From positions 11,528,501-11,592,500 of the forward strand of contig NC_003280.10 of assembly GCF_000002985.6 (NCBI RefSeq): DNA of 64,000 nt, written 5' to 3'. The notes under the pieces are model-generated. The model had not been told where the DNA came from, did not search any database, and saw only the letters and a list, made by a program, of their open reading frames with translations. The DNA is from Caenorhabditis elegans (taxonomy: Eukaryota > Nematoda > Chromadorea > Rhabditida > Rhabditidae). Made by a program: the position numbers and the translations under genes. Of the stretch, positions 33,201-44,771 are shown piece after piece (the first letter of the stretch is position 1; every line of letters starts with the position of its first letter).

Positions 33201-36200
33201 AAAAAAAAATCCGGCAAAACCGGGAAAAATAGGGGGAAAAGGACGGCAGCGATAGAGCAAGTTTCTTAGTGCGTGTTTGTATTTTCTGCTCATTGAGTCA
33301 ACATGATGCTTCTTCTTTTTTCTGTTGGTCGCGCGAACCTGATTACCGGTCGGTAGGTGGAGGAGGAGGCAGGAAAAGAATAAAACAGTGGGAGTATTGA
33401 ATAGATGGAGATAGAAAAAATGCTCTGTTTGTTAAACTTTCAACTTTTAATCTCTAATAAAACAAGGGGTTGAGTTTACTTTATTTTTCCTTTTGTAAAC
33501 CAAAATTTGGGGTTTTTGAAAAATACTGCTCAAATCTTTGATAGCACATATCTCAGTTCCCATTTATTTTATCAAAAACTTACCAACTGGAAAAGTATTT
33601 CTTTTTTTTATTTATTTCTTCTTTATTTATCTTCTATAGTTTTATAATTCAAAACTTATATTTAAATTCAAACTTAATTAAAATAAAAGCTGTCAAAGAT
33701 GACAGCAATATTATTAGAGGAAATATGGTAGTTTTATTGAAAATTGGAGAACAATGCCTAAAAGCAAAAATGATTTGAAACAGAAGTAAAAAGTTTGGAA
33801 CTGAGAATTTGAAAATCTGGAAATTTCCAAAAAAATACAAGAAAAATAGGGTGTGATCGCGTATAATAGCCAATATAATGGCGGAGCCCTCCCAAACAAG
33901 CTTCTCCCTTTTCTTGGTTTTTTATTGCGTTTTATGTACTTGTACATACTAAATTGTTCAAGTGTGGAGCATATTGGGAAGGAGAAAAATCAATATTCTA
34001 AGTTATTACCTTTCTTTGGTTCTTGAATTTCAACTTTTTTCTGCGGTGCTTCTTGGCGTACAGGTTGGAAGGATTGGAGAGTAGCTTCTGGTCGCATCTG
34101 AAATTGAAATCAAAATTAATTTTTACGAAAATAACATCTTCAAAGCTTCAGCTTCACAGACTTAACATTTTCTAAATTTTTTTTTTTGCAAAATCGAGAA
34201 CTGAAATTTCACCAACCTTTGGCACTAACTCCTTCATTTTTTCATTGGCACCCATATCCATTTTCTGTGGTAACCCCGAGGAAACTCTGATCAATGTCCC
34301 GCTTGCAGTTATTTCTCGGTGAAGTTCGTGTGGGCTTCTGAAAATTTAAATTTAATACATTTTTAATGCTATTTTAGATAATCAGCAATTCTATTAGTTT
34401 GTAAGAATACAGGTAGGCTCAAAAATGCCTACTATCGTGCCTATTAGGTATGGTTTTGAAAAAATTTCAATAATTTTTTCAATTTCAAGCTAATCGTGAA
34501 TACTATAAAATATTTTTCTGTCGATTTTCAATGTTAATACTTTCAGATTTCAACCGATGCTACTACATTACTTTTTAATAAAAAATACCACAATTTATAA
34601 TAATCTTGAACCTACCCCAACGGAATCATAGTGACATGTTTATCAATAGACAATTGACTTGAAGTTAGATCATCAGTAGTTCGCACTTTTTTCAGAGAAG
34701 AGTAGATTTCCTCCTGAACAAAATGAATTGAAAATGAAAAGAGATGGAGGAATGTATATCTCAACCTGTTGTTCATGGATCGTCGGTGTATTTGCCGACT
34801 GTTGAGTTGAGGCGTACGAGACGCAGAACATTCGAGAAGGATTTGGAGCAGATGATTGAGCTGGGGGAAATTCTGAAATATTAATTGGGAAGATATTACC
34901 ATGATTTTTACATCTAATGTCCATTGGAAAATTGTTTGAATAAAGCGTTTATCGGAAAATAAAGTTTCAATTCTCATTTTTAGGTTTCGAATTAGCTTCT
35001 CCACATTTTCCGAATTACGAAAATACTGTTATTTTTCCCCAGTAGCCGCGGAATCAATTTTTGAAAGAAATAAAACCGTCGAATTTAAAATAAAATTGGC
35101 ATGTCATTTGGAGCCTATCCTATTAATCAGATTACAAATTTTGCAATTATTGCTCCAAAATTACGGTCTGTACAGGACTCGAAGCGACATATTTTCTTAA
35201 AATTTTTCTTTAAAAAAAAACAGCGTGCGCCTTTAAAGAGTACTGTAGTAATCAACTCCTCGCTTTTGCAAAATTTTCAAAGATTTTTCTCCTGTTTCTT
35301 CAAAATTTTATGTATTAAAAAAAATACATATAAATATGTTCAAATTTTTTTTCGACAAAATTTTTTGAAGAATCGGGTGACAAATTGTGAAACATCGATG
35401 AAAATCTTCTCAAATTAAAAAAAAACATTTCACTTTATTTTACAGTTCCTAGCAGAAAAGTACTTTTCCCATCGGTTGCTAAAACTTGAAAACTACAGCA
35501 TCATTTTTTGCAATACCCCGGAAAATGGACGTTCCTACTTTTTTTTTTTGAAAATATGTTATTATTAATTATAAATATTAGTTTTATCAAATCGGAACCA
35601 AAAAAATATTAAAATTAACTGTTACTGATAAACGGTGCCGATCGATGTGCCATAAAGTGATGCAGGAATAGGAAAAATCGAGTAGTAGAGGAAGGGATAG
35701 AGAATGGCTCTCGGACTCTTTCCCAATACGAGAGGTGAAGATGCGTGAAGTGCTGATGGCGCCGACGCAATAGATCAGACGAATCAAGAGCCGCAGAGAG
35801 TGGAACGCGCGGAGCCAGAGCATCTCCAAATGTTTCGACCGGTGGTGGTGATGAGAGCCGCACACACATACAAACACAACTGATAATATTTGGATTTGTG
35901 CGGAAAGACAAGATCCTGTTTCGGGTTTATTAAAGAAGAGATGGTTATAAGGTAGAAATGAAAAAAAACCGACATAACTCTTGAGAAAATTGAATACAAA
36001 AAGAGAAAGTAGAAAAAATAGCTGACAATCTGGAAAATGGAAAATAAAGCAATTAAATCGACATCATAGAGAATGGACGAGACGGTGGCTTCCGATTCTC
36101 CTTATCTATTGTGGAATGATCAAGTAGAGTCACTTGGCTGTCAGCAGAGCTTGACGGAGAAATGCTGTCGACTTCTTTAGTACTTCTTGAAGTTTCGATT

Positions 36201-38201
36201 AAAAGTTCGGAACGATAGTCTTTCACTTCATCTCGATCATCATCTCCGTAGTTTGTGGGCACTGAAATTATTTGAAATCATGATATAGTCTTTTAAAGCT
36301 TCATGTTGGTTTTATCTACAAGAACTGCGAGAATTTATACGCAGACTTCTCAACAGATTTTGAATTGTTCAAATCGTACTGAGACCAATTTTTTCTGGGC
36401 AAAAAGTTCTGTATTTACTGTAGATCATACGGAAATGGGACACCAGAGGTGCGGCAAATTTGCCGAATTTGCCGTTTGCTGAAAACTAATGGTTTCGATC
36501 AGAAACTTAATGAAAAAAAATAACATTGTGTTTCTTTCATTTTTTTTTATTCAAGAAATCCACACGCGCATTGGGCAAAAATTGAGCGAAACCAGTTTTT
36601 GAGCTTCAAAAAATATTGCGATTTACCGAGTATGACGAGCATGGCAAAATTGCCAAATTTGCCGAGTTCGGCAAAATTTCAAAATTTGCCACACACCGTG
36701 AAGCAACAAATATAATTGAAAATTTAAAGCGAATTTATATGGCAATGAACATGATTAGATATTAGATTATTGATTGAAATTAATGTTAGAAGAAGAAGTA
36801 TCGTTTGAATAAAAAGTTTCGGACGCACCCTTGAATCCTCCAGGTGGTGGAGTCATTCCCGTAAGACCTTGAGAAGTTGGTTGAAGGAATGAATTTTGAA
36901 GGAAGCTGACATCAGACGGATTTATCAATGACTCTCCGGCTCCACTTGTCATTGTCATCGGTGTGTTGCTTGATGGTGGAGCACTATTCATGAAGTTAGA
37001 TGACATGTGGTGAGAAGCATTCATGGATTGGCTCATATAAGGGTAGGAGCCCATGCTCAATGGAGGTGGATATTGCTGAGGATTTGATATTTGTGGTTGA
37101 CGGAGATGGTGGAATGCCTGAAAAATTATATTTATTTGAGGGTTCTCTGAAATAATAATATGAACTTACATCATATCCGGAATTCTGGAAAGCCTCGAGC
37201 TGCTTCTTGCACCGACTGAGCTCTTTTCTATAGCAATCCCGCTCCTTCTTCACTTTATCCAACTGATTCATATAGTGGAACATGGCGTTTTTGGCATCAT
37301 TGCACTCTTTCTCCATATCCTTCAACTTTCTCTTTTCTTCCCGTCGCTTTTGTTCAGACTCTTTGTACTTTTGCATGTAATGTTGTTGAGCACGCTCGAT
37401 GACTGCAAACTGAGCCTTTTCACTGAAATCATCATTTTCTGATTCTTCAATTCTGTCCTCGTAATGTGAATGACGACTGCTGTATTGTCCAACCGGTGAT
37501 GGATCACCACTTCCGTATTCTGAAGATTCACCACGTCGACGGAAATCACTTTTGCTGCTATGATGACGTCTGCTACTCGGTTTCCGTCCTTCGTCTATCG
37601 TGTAGTTTTGTCGCATCGACTGATGAAGCACGTCACGCCTCCGATGTGAATTGCTCTTCTGTGAATACTTGTCAGACTCGTACGACACATCTGACTCGTC
37701 ACGATAACCTCCCGGACAGCTTTGAGGACCTTTACGAAGTTTTGGTGCTGATGTTGTGTGATAGGCGGCAGTGGCGGGAAGAGCTCCATCGTCGGCGAAG
37801 CGAGCAACAGCTCGTCTTTGTGATTTGGAGGATGAGGTGCTCGGTGCACGGAATGAACGGCGATTGGAGACTTCGCGAGCCTGGAAATTAACAATTTGAA
37901 TTTGAAAATTTCAAATTTCACGTGATGTCAGAGTGCACCATGTTGGCTTGATCTACAAGAATCACGGAAATTTAGACGCGACTTCTCAACTGATTGGAGG
38001 AAAATTTCCGCGTTTGTTGTAGGTCAATCCGTAAAAGGACAGTCTATTTTCAATGCACTTTCTAGTTTTGAGATATTAATTATCAATCACCAATATAAAC
38101 CAAAAAATAAGTTTAGAAAAACTAACCAAATCCTCGTTATTCTCCTCATCTCCCTTTTTCGATTTTTTGCTCTTGAATAGTGTTCGTATGATCGCCGCCA
38201 T
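30282..38201 (-). CDS. Large coiled-coil / low-complexity protein, two 3' ends
   Basis: Exons in phase: 38201-38127, 37880-37170, 37117-36829, 34872-34766, 34713-34616, 34337-34217, 34097-34010, 32710-32490, 32242-31648, 30753-30572, 30527-30282 (910 residues). The N terminus is MAAIIRTLFKSKKSKKGDEE, followed by a Ser/Arg/His-rich region, then a coiled coil at residues about 175-260 (QKYKESEQKRREEKRKLKDM... KKERDCYRKELSRCKKQLE), a Met/Ser/Pro/Asn-rich stretch, and later GYWERNIQIEQRQRAEDE, APPLPPKSD and a His-rich tail ending TNSSYGYH. No membrane or catalytic motif. A scaffold or cytoskeletal role is a guess; I do not recognise the family. An alternative last exon (36261-36053) is given separately. 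A further read-through end at 36767 is possible. Confidence 0.78.
31105..31450. repeat. MITE of the TTTGCCG/CGGCAA family (intron)
   Basis: GTGGTCGGCAAATTTTTGTC... AATTGCCGGTTTGC at 31109-31180 is mirrored by AATTTGCCGAATTGCCGG... GTTTGCCGCCCACCCCTGAC at 31398-31450. A related element sits at about 36440-36700 (GTGCGGCAAATTTGCCGAAT... GTTCGGCAAAATTTC), and a half copy is at 59150-59215. Confidence 0.7.
36053..36261 (-). CDS. Alternative 3'-terminal exon of the large minus-strand gene
   Basis: Donor AAG G|GTGCGT at 36829 can join in phase either to the exon at 34872 or to this exon (TGCCCACAAACTACGG), which encodes VPTNYGDDDRDEVKDYRSEL... ending FSMMSI and a stop, giving a 427-residue short isoform with the coiled coil but without the second half. 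A polyadenylation signal (AATAAA on the minus strand, 35926-35931) lies about 120 bp after the stop, which supports a real alternative 3' end. Confidence 0.7.
36300..36430. repeat. Dispersed repeat shared with 37930-38050
   Basis: ATCTACAAGAACTGCGAGAA... TACGCAGACTTCTCAACAG recurs as ATCTACAAGAATCACGGAAA... GACGCGACTTCTCAACTG at about 37950-38000, both in introns of the same gene. Confidence 0.6.
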
Positions 38202-38698
38202 TTTTGTAGTATCTGCGGCTGAAAAAAACTGAATTTAAAAAAGTTCTAATGAAAAGGCGTAGACACAAAAAAACACGAACGGAAATGAAAGAGAAAGAGA
38301 ACAGTTCATTAAGTAAATGAGGGGGAAAGGAGAGGAACGCACAGTGGGAGATCAAAGCGAGCCGAACTGGGTGGTCAATGGGGAGAACATGGGGGCCTAT
38401 AGAGTGAGTGGCGGAGACCTTGACGGACAGTGAAATATGGACTGGAAATGTGGGGAGATCAATTGGTGAAAGAGTTATTGGCGGTTTGAAAAGTAGGTCA
38501 AAAAAGACAAGATAATGCATTGGGAAAGTTCCACTTTTTCTTCCCAAATTCTGAGCACAAAGAGCTTATCGATTGAAATCTAATCTAAGAAAACAAAAAA
38601 AAACGAGTAAAATTTTGATATTGGATAACCAGAGGTCAAGTACTAGAACTCCATTAGTACGGTAAGAGCAAGCAGAACTATATCAGGAGCTCAACTTA

Positions 38699-39190
38699 CG
38701 TAATTCAACAAGTCTCTCCCGACTGTACGCCTCATAAGGTATCGGGAGGGTGTGTTAGGAGACGGGAAGAAGAGAAAAATGGTGTGGAGACAGCAGTCAC
38801 CAAACCGCCTGTCTCCTCCTCTCCTTTCACCAATAGACGAGGTCTTCTCCAAGCGTTTGCGTCTGCGTCTCTTAGTCTCGCGCGCTCTCTCCCTAGCCCC
38901 CTTCGGACCTCGCAATCGACGATCAGCATCGAGGCGGTGTCGAGTCTTTGAAGTGGAGAATTGCGTAGTGTGTCTCCTCTTCTTGGTGCTGCCAGCGTTG
39001 ACGATTTGAATCGCGATGATTGCCGCCACAAATATAACCGCGACGCGCGGACCGCTTCGCATCCTATACATGGCAGAAGGTCCGCCTAATTCGAATTGGA
39101 GAACGCGCGCCTCGGGAGGAGACGGATATGACATTAAGGGTATAATGGGCATGAGAAGCATGAGAAGCATGATAGATGTCAAATGCAAAT
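38699..39190 (-). promoter_or_regulatory. Probable 5' noncoding exon and promoter of the large minus-strand gene
   Basis: On the minus strand, a GC-richer stretch ends in a consensus donor, TTGAATTAC|GTAAGTTG at 38699/38698. It can splice to the TTTTTTTCAG acceptor before the start exon (38218). The stretch has a long open frame (MLLMLLMPIIPLMSYPSP... to DLLNY), but joining it does not continue the downstream frame, so it reads best as a 5' UTR exon. Confidence 0.45.
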
Positions 39191-39199
39191 TAATCCGAG

Positions 39200-40630
39200 T
39201 TTGAAAATAAGCAGGAGGAATCTGTTGACCTCTCTAGAATACAAACACATGAGATTTTACAGTAACGTAACTAGATGCTAAAGAATCTGGAATTCATGAA
39301 CAAATATAATATGTTTTCCGTCAGAACTTATTTGAGGAAAAAACATTCGAAGAAAATGGTTTTTAAATTAAATTTTGAATATTGGCCAATTAGACAAGAC
39401 AATATTTCGTGGGCCCCACCACGCCTTGAACGCGTGTACTGTAGCCTGAAAATTTGTTTAAAATTTTAAGAAATTTGAACTTTAGAAGATATTTTCTGTC
39501 AGAAAATTAATAAAATAAATAGTTAGTGAAATGAGACTAAACTATAACTTTTGTAGAAAACGTTTGAAAAATTGCAAAGCTGCCCAAAGTATATCACTCA
39601 AAAACCGGTCAAACTACCAATTTTGGCATCTTTTTTTTTTTGAAAAAAATCAGTACACACTGACAGAAAAGTACGAGCAAACAGAAAAATAACCGCCGCT
39701 GAAGGCAATTCAAATAAACGTTCGGCATTGATCCTTTGAACTGTCCAGAACAAAGGGTGGTGATTGCAACGGAGCAGTAGTCGGTAGCCGGGAGGTATAA
39801 CTGAACCACGTAGTAGAATTAGAGTGTGTAGTTGAGCAAGATATTATCTATGTACCAAGTTAGCATTAGTTATTGGTAAGTAGCAATATTGATTTTTGTT
39901 ATCTAAAGATCTTAAAACCACTTTTATAGTTCTAAAATCACAAAATAACACAATTAATCTCTTCAACAAGAAAAATTAATTGTTAAAAATTGAACTTTTT
40001 AATAGACTTCGTTTTTGCCTACCACAGTTCAAAGAAGTTTAAACAAGGTTTATATCTTAATTTGGTTTAACCTTTGTTGCACTCGAAACTATTCAAAAAA
40101 GATACCAATATTTTGATAATTTGGTAATTTACCAAAACTTTATTTAAATATTGCCAAAAATCTAGGAAATTTTAGTGTTTCATTAGGAAATTTGGGTATT
40201 CTATGAATTCAATTTTCATGCAAAAAAAAACAACAAAAAACAACAATAAAATAAACTTTCCTCACAAAACAATAACTTATGTGAATGAAAAATGAAATCG
40301 CTGAGAGATTTTTCCGATGAGCAGCTGTTGTTAGTCCGCGCGGAAGGGCTCACTCTCTTTAGCGGCTACCGTTTATTCTACTCAACAGGTGTATACGGTA
40401 TGTCGTCCGATTTGACTAATTGAAGGTAGTCGTTCACACAGGAAAAGACACAATTCACAGATGGTATTTGTTTGCTTTTGAGGTGTGAGAAGAAGAAGAT
40501 GGAAAGGGTGACTTCAGAGGTATCCCATTGAGATGCTAAAAAAAAAAAATTGATTCAATTAATAATGGCTAACTCCTGTATTGAAAAGGCAACAATTGAA
40601 AGTATTCGGCAATTTGATTGAAGTTTTGAC
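39200..40630. other. Intergenic region without recognised features
   Basis: AT-rich. No coding exon, RNA gene or clear repeat is seen. It should contain regulatory sequence for the large gene on the left. Confidence 0.5.
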
Positions 40631-40634
40631 AGTA

Positions 40635-40884
40635 CTAGAAACATCCACGCTTATTGATAGATCTGACCTCTACAATACGTTCTGGCTCAACAGCCTGATC
40701 CAAGTGCTCGACAGGCATCTGATGTTCCAATTCTTTATCCATCACGGTATTCCACGTTTTTTTTGCTGGAGCAATCAATTGCCAAAAAAAAATAAGACCA
40801 TTTTTTAAACAATATTTCAAAAAATATAGATGATGTTTTTGATTTTTTGCACCAACTCAAACCCTTACCTCTTTCAAATGTCAT
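40635..40884 (-). CDS. Candidate 48-residue protein in two exons
   Basis: ATGACATTTGAAAGAG at 40884-40869 ends in a good donor (G|GTAAGG). After a 103 bp intron with a TTGCTCCAG acceptor, the exon 40765-40635 continues in phase: MTFERAKKTWNTVMDKELEH, then QMPVEHLDQAVEPERIVEVR and a short basic end with a TAG stop. It is hydrophilic with no signal peptide and no known family. It is too short for confident calling, but the splice phase, consensus donor and charged composition favour a real gene. An extra upstream exon is possible. Confidence 0.45.
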
Positions 40885-41318
40885 TTAATCAGCCAAACTT
40901 CAATTGCCACTTAGATAAGAATAATGAAATCATCGTTAGGTTTCCATATAAAAATGTATATCAGTTTGTAAAAAAACCTAGTTTATCAATGCGAAATAGG
41001 TTGAAATAGTATTTCCTTTGTATATACAGAAGATTTTTTTTCAACCTTGTGAACACTTTATTATATTTTTCGGGCACTTTATTTATTTAATGTTTTACTT
41101 CCTTAATCTGCCATTTAAAGGTATTCTTCCAACTTTGAATGCACCGTTACATCTACTAGATGTTCCGGGGGTGACTAGGGCCCCTAGCGCCCACCATAGC
41201 CAATATTGTCAATTTTTCGGAATATAACCCGTTGTTAGAATTATTTTCTTATAAGGTTAAATTCTTCCGTTTTTGGAAGTGTTTCCGGGAAAAATACAGT
41301 ATTATCTTATTTTGTAGA

Positions 41319-42444
41319 ATGAACCAAATCGTTTCTGCTTTGCTGATCTTTGCAGTCGGATACGCTACTGGAAATCGTGAGTTTCTTTTCTTGAATTTAA
41401 GAATTAATAAACTCATTTTGTCATTTAAGTTTAGCCAAAACATGTTTAGGTCGCAAATTGTTACCATGAATTTGTCATAAAAAGGTTCAGAACTTCCACA
41501 TGGTTAGGGCTTAGCTCCTCTCAAATTCGAATCTTTTAAATTCCAGTTTGTACTGACGACACTGGTTATTGGATCAGTTCCCTTGCCGAAGGTGTCTCTG
41601 ATTTCGCATATGGAGGAACTAGACTCAACACCAAATACTATTGCTTTGAAGGATGCTTGAATACTGGAACTGCTCTTCAAAATTGCAAAGTTGATATGTC
41701 TGGAAATAATGGCACAAGAATTGAGAGATCACGAGAGATTAAAGAAGTAATTGCTTTGCATCAACTTGCTAGACAAAGAGGTTCTAGAAGTTAAAAATGA
41801 AATTTCAATAGAATTTTGTTTAGACGAGGATCCAAATGCAAAGTCCTGTGTAGATCCAGTTTTGAGACAAGACGTCAAGAATGCTCTTCAGAAAACTACG
41901 AGAAGCAATTGCAAGGTTTGAGATTTGACTTCAGCTTCGAAATTCTGGAAACTTTGAAATCCTGATTCTCCAAATCATAATATTTCCTGCAACCTCAAAA
42001 AATTCAGACCAATATATAGCTTAGCTTACGGTTTGACCAATAATCAATATTTCACACACTTAACCTTATAAGGCCTTCCTGTGGGGCCTTACCTCTAGTC
42101 TTTTTCTCAGAACTCAGAATATTAATCAATTCTTATCATGTCAAACATTAAGTTCAATCTTAAATTGGAAAGATCTCAAATCAGATCAGATCCCCAAATT
42201 GGCTTACATTCAATTTTTTCAGAACATTGTCAACACCTTGGTGCTCAACCTCAATCGTCCAGGATGGGCGATCACTTGCATTCAATTCAATGAATTCGCT
42301 ATTGATGATTATACTCCGGTATGAAATATGCCTAGATCTCATTGAATTTGAAATATCTTTCAGGACATGAACTTCTGCAGTTACGACTCTGTTTCTGACA
42401 CTGATATCTTTACTATTCGTCTGGCAAAACTTGATATGTCCTAA
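41319..42444 (+). CDS. Small secreted cysteine-containing protein, copy 1
   Basis: Exons 41319-41376, 41547-41780, 41824-41915, 42223-42318, 42364-42444 give 186 residues. The ATG directly follows TTTTGTAG, a trans-splice context. MNQIVSALLIFAVGYATG is a signal peptide. The mature part has LCTDDTGYWISSLAEGVSDF, YYCFEGCLNTGTALQNCK, NIVNTLVLNLNRPGWAITCI and FCSYDSVSDTDIFTIRLAKL, with cysteines spaced for disulphides. A near-identical paralogue with the same exon lengths follows at 43306. It looks like a nematode-restricted secreted family; function unknown. The third exon's donor (G|GTTCTA) is weak. Confidence 0.85.
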
Positions 42445-43305
42445 ACTATGGTAGTTTGGACAAACTTATCGATAATTTAGAGAATAAATATAATATTCGT
42501 TCAAATTTTTGATTTAAGCATGAAAAAATTAGGAGAAACTTGACAATTTAATATTAAAAAAAACCAATCTGTCTAAATTTTAAGTTCTGTCAAAAACTGT
42601 CTCCGCATTGCTCACACTTTGCCACGTTGCAATTTTCCCTTTTCTCATCGTCGTGTACGAATTTTTTCGTAATTTCTAATGAGTTATTGAGAAGTTCTGA
42701 GAATAGTTCAAATTTTAATTGAAAATTTCAAGAAGTTGCTGAAAAACTGACTCAAAGTCGCAATGTGCAGTTTGAGCCAGTTTTGAGAAGCTTCTCAATA
42801 TACATTTTCGAGAAAAAACCTGGACATAACGATGGAAATATTCGATTTTGTAAGTATTGCCAATATGAGGTTAATGTTAGACAGTAGCTCTTTTTGTTTT
42901 ATTTATGAAAATGCGGAAATTTGGCGCTTCAGATAAATCATGACGTCATGAAAACCTCTTCCATATGACGTCATATTTTTCGGTGTCAACTGAATTAACT
43001 TGTAGAAGGTACAAAGTCTAGGCTAACTGTGAGAGGTATTCTCCATTTCAAGTACTTTTTACATCTCGAATTGAAATTGATTCATACAACAAACATGTGG
43101 GCAGTATTTCTTGACCAAGTGACTGATAAGCAATAATGAAATCAACGAGTAGTTTCATTTTCCTCCCGGTTATCACCAATTTTCAGTAAAATTTGCCAAC
43201 TCGATTGTTTGATTTCCACCATCATTTTCCTACGTCGTTTTTTTTTCACTATTAGACAGTCTAATTAAGACTTTTACATTTTCTAATGTTTCCTTGATTT
43301 TCAGA
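42445..43305. other. Spacer between the two secreted paralogues
   Basis: 3' UTR of copy 1 (AATAAA at about 42482) and the upstream region of copy 2, with GTCATGACGTCA-like sequence near 42940-42975. No gene. Confidence 0.5.
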
Positions 43306-44470
43306 ATGAACCGTTTCAGCTGCGCACTTCTTCTCGTCGCCGTTGGCTTTGCAGGAGCTAATGGTAAGTTGTAATAGTAGAGATTAATTGAAAGTTACTT
43401 GAAAATTAAGTGTGCACCGATGACACTGGTCACTGGATGTTCTCCCTTGCCGAAGGAGTTACTGATTACTCGTATGGAGGATCTAAGCTTAACACCAAAT
43501 ACTACTGCTTCGAAGGATGCTTGAATACTGGAACTGCTCTTCAAAACTATAAGATTCTGTTGGCCGGAACTAATGCAACTATGCTCGAGAGAACTCGCCC
43601 AGTTAAGGATATTGTCTCCCTTCACTCCCAGGCCGTTGTCAGAGGTAATTATTTGGAACATTTCCCACCCAAAAGAATTACGGCACAGATAAGAAATTTT
43701 TTTTGAAAACTATTTAATAAGCTTCGTTACCAACTTCTGTAAAATTTGAACACATAATCAACATTCGGTTGAGACGAGTTTTTGTTGTTATTGGAGAACT
43801 ATAACTTTAAAGGAACATGGTGCATTACTCAGGGTCTCGCATGGGTCTCGCCACGTGGGCAACTAGATACAGTAACCCGTGTTGATTTATTATTAACCGA
43901 TATTGTTTTTTTTTCAAATTATATGAAACTATGCTGCAAAGATTTTTATGCCATTTTTTAGGCCTTTTTTAGGCCGTAAATGGGCACTTGTTACAGTAAC
44001 CCGTTGTTCTTATGACGACACCCTGCGAGCGAATTTAGACATCAATATAATATTCTACCTTTGAAATTAATTGTTACAAGATTTCTGGAAGAACATGTTC
44101 TTCCAGACGATGATCCAAACGCCGAATTCTGTGTCGATGACACTTTGAGAAATGATGTGAAGAATGCTCTTCAAAAGTCCACCAAAAACACCTGCAAGGT
44201 TCGAATTGGATTTTTTTTAACTAAAAAATCTGAAATATTTCAGAACATTGTCAACACATTGGTGCTTAACCTTAACCGTCCAGGATGGGCGATCACTTGC
44301 ATTCAATTTGACGAGTTTGCTCTCGATGGAGTTGTTACAGTTCGTGTTTCAAAAAAAATTGAAATGAACATTGAAATTAATTGTTTCAGGACAAGAACTT
44401 CTGCAGCTACGACGCAGTTCAAAATGGAGAGATCTTCACCATCCGTCTCGCTAAGCTCGACATGTCTTAA
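43306..44470 (+). CDS. Small secreted cysteine-containing protein, copy 2
   Basis: Exons 43306-43363, 43411-43644, 44107-44198, 44244-44339, 44390-44470 again give 186 residues, with every exon the same length as in copy 1, so the pair arose by tandem duplication. Signal peptide MNRFSCALLLVAVGFAGA. VCTDDTGHWMFSLAEGVTDY, YYCFEGCLNTGTALQNYK (the last Cys of copy 1 is Tyr here) and FCSYDAVQNGEIFTIRLAKL. Intron 2 has grown to 462 bp and contains repeat sequence (GGGTCTCGCATGGGTCTCGC). Unknown function. Confidence 0.85.
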
Positions 44471-44771
44471 ATTTTCAGGCAGATTGTATACTTCCGGATA
44501 TTTCAGAAAATAAATTGTTTCATGTATTTTTTTTAGTAACATCAAAAAGTTTAAATGCATAAAATCTCCGGCCAAATTGGAATATTCCAAAAAATTCAAA
44601 ATGTTTTATTTAAATTTCAACTGTGGGTTACTGTAGTCGTTGCGAGACCCCACCGAATGCACTTTGTTGCGCGCCTTTCAATTCAATTTGTTTTTCGCTG
44701 CATTTTGGGGCAACATTTTAACAAAAGCTCGCGGAATTTATAAAATTCTGAAATTCTCGACGCGCGTCGAA

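Noticed and set aside
38691-39188. 165-codon minus-strand ORF with hydrophobic start
   Set aside because: Ends at a consensus donor whose splice to the next exon does not keep frame with the downstream protein; more likely 5' UTR.
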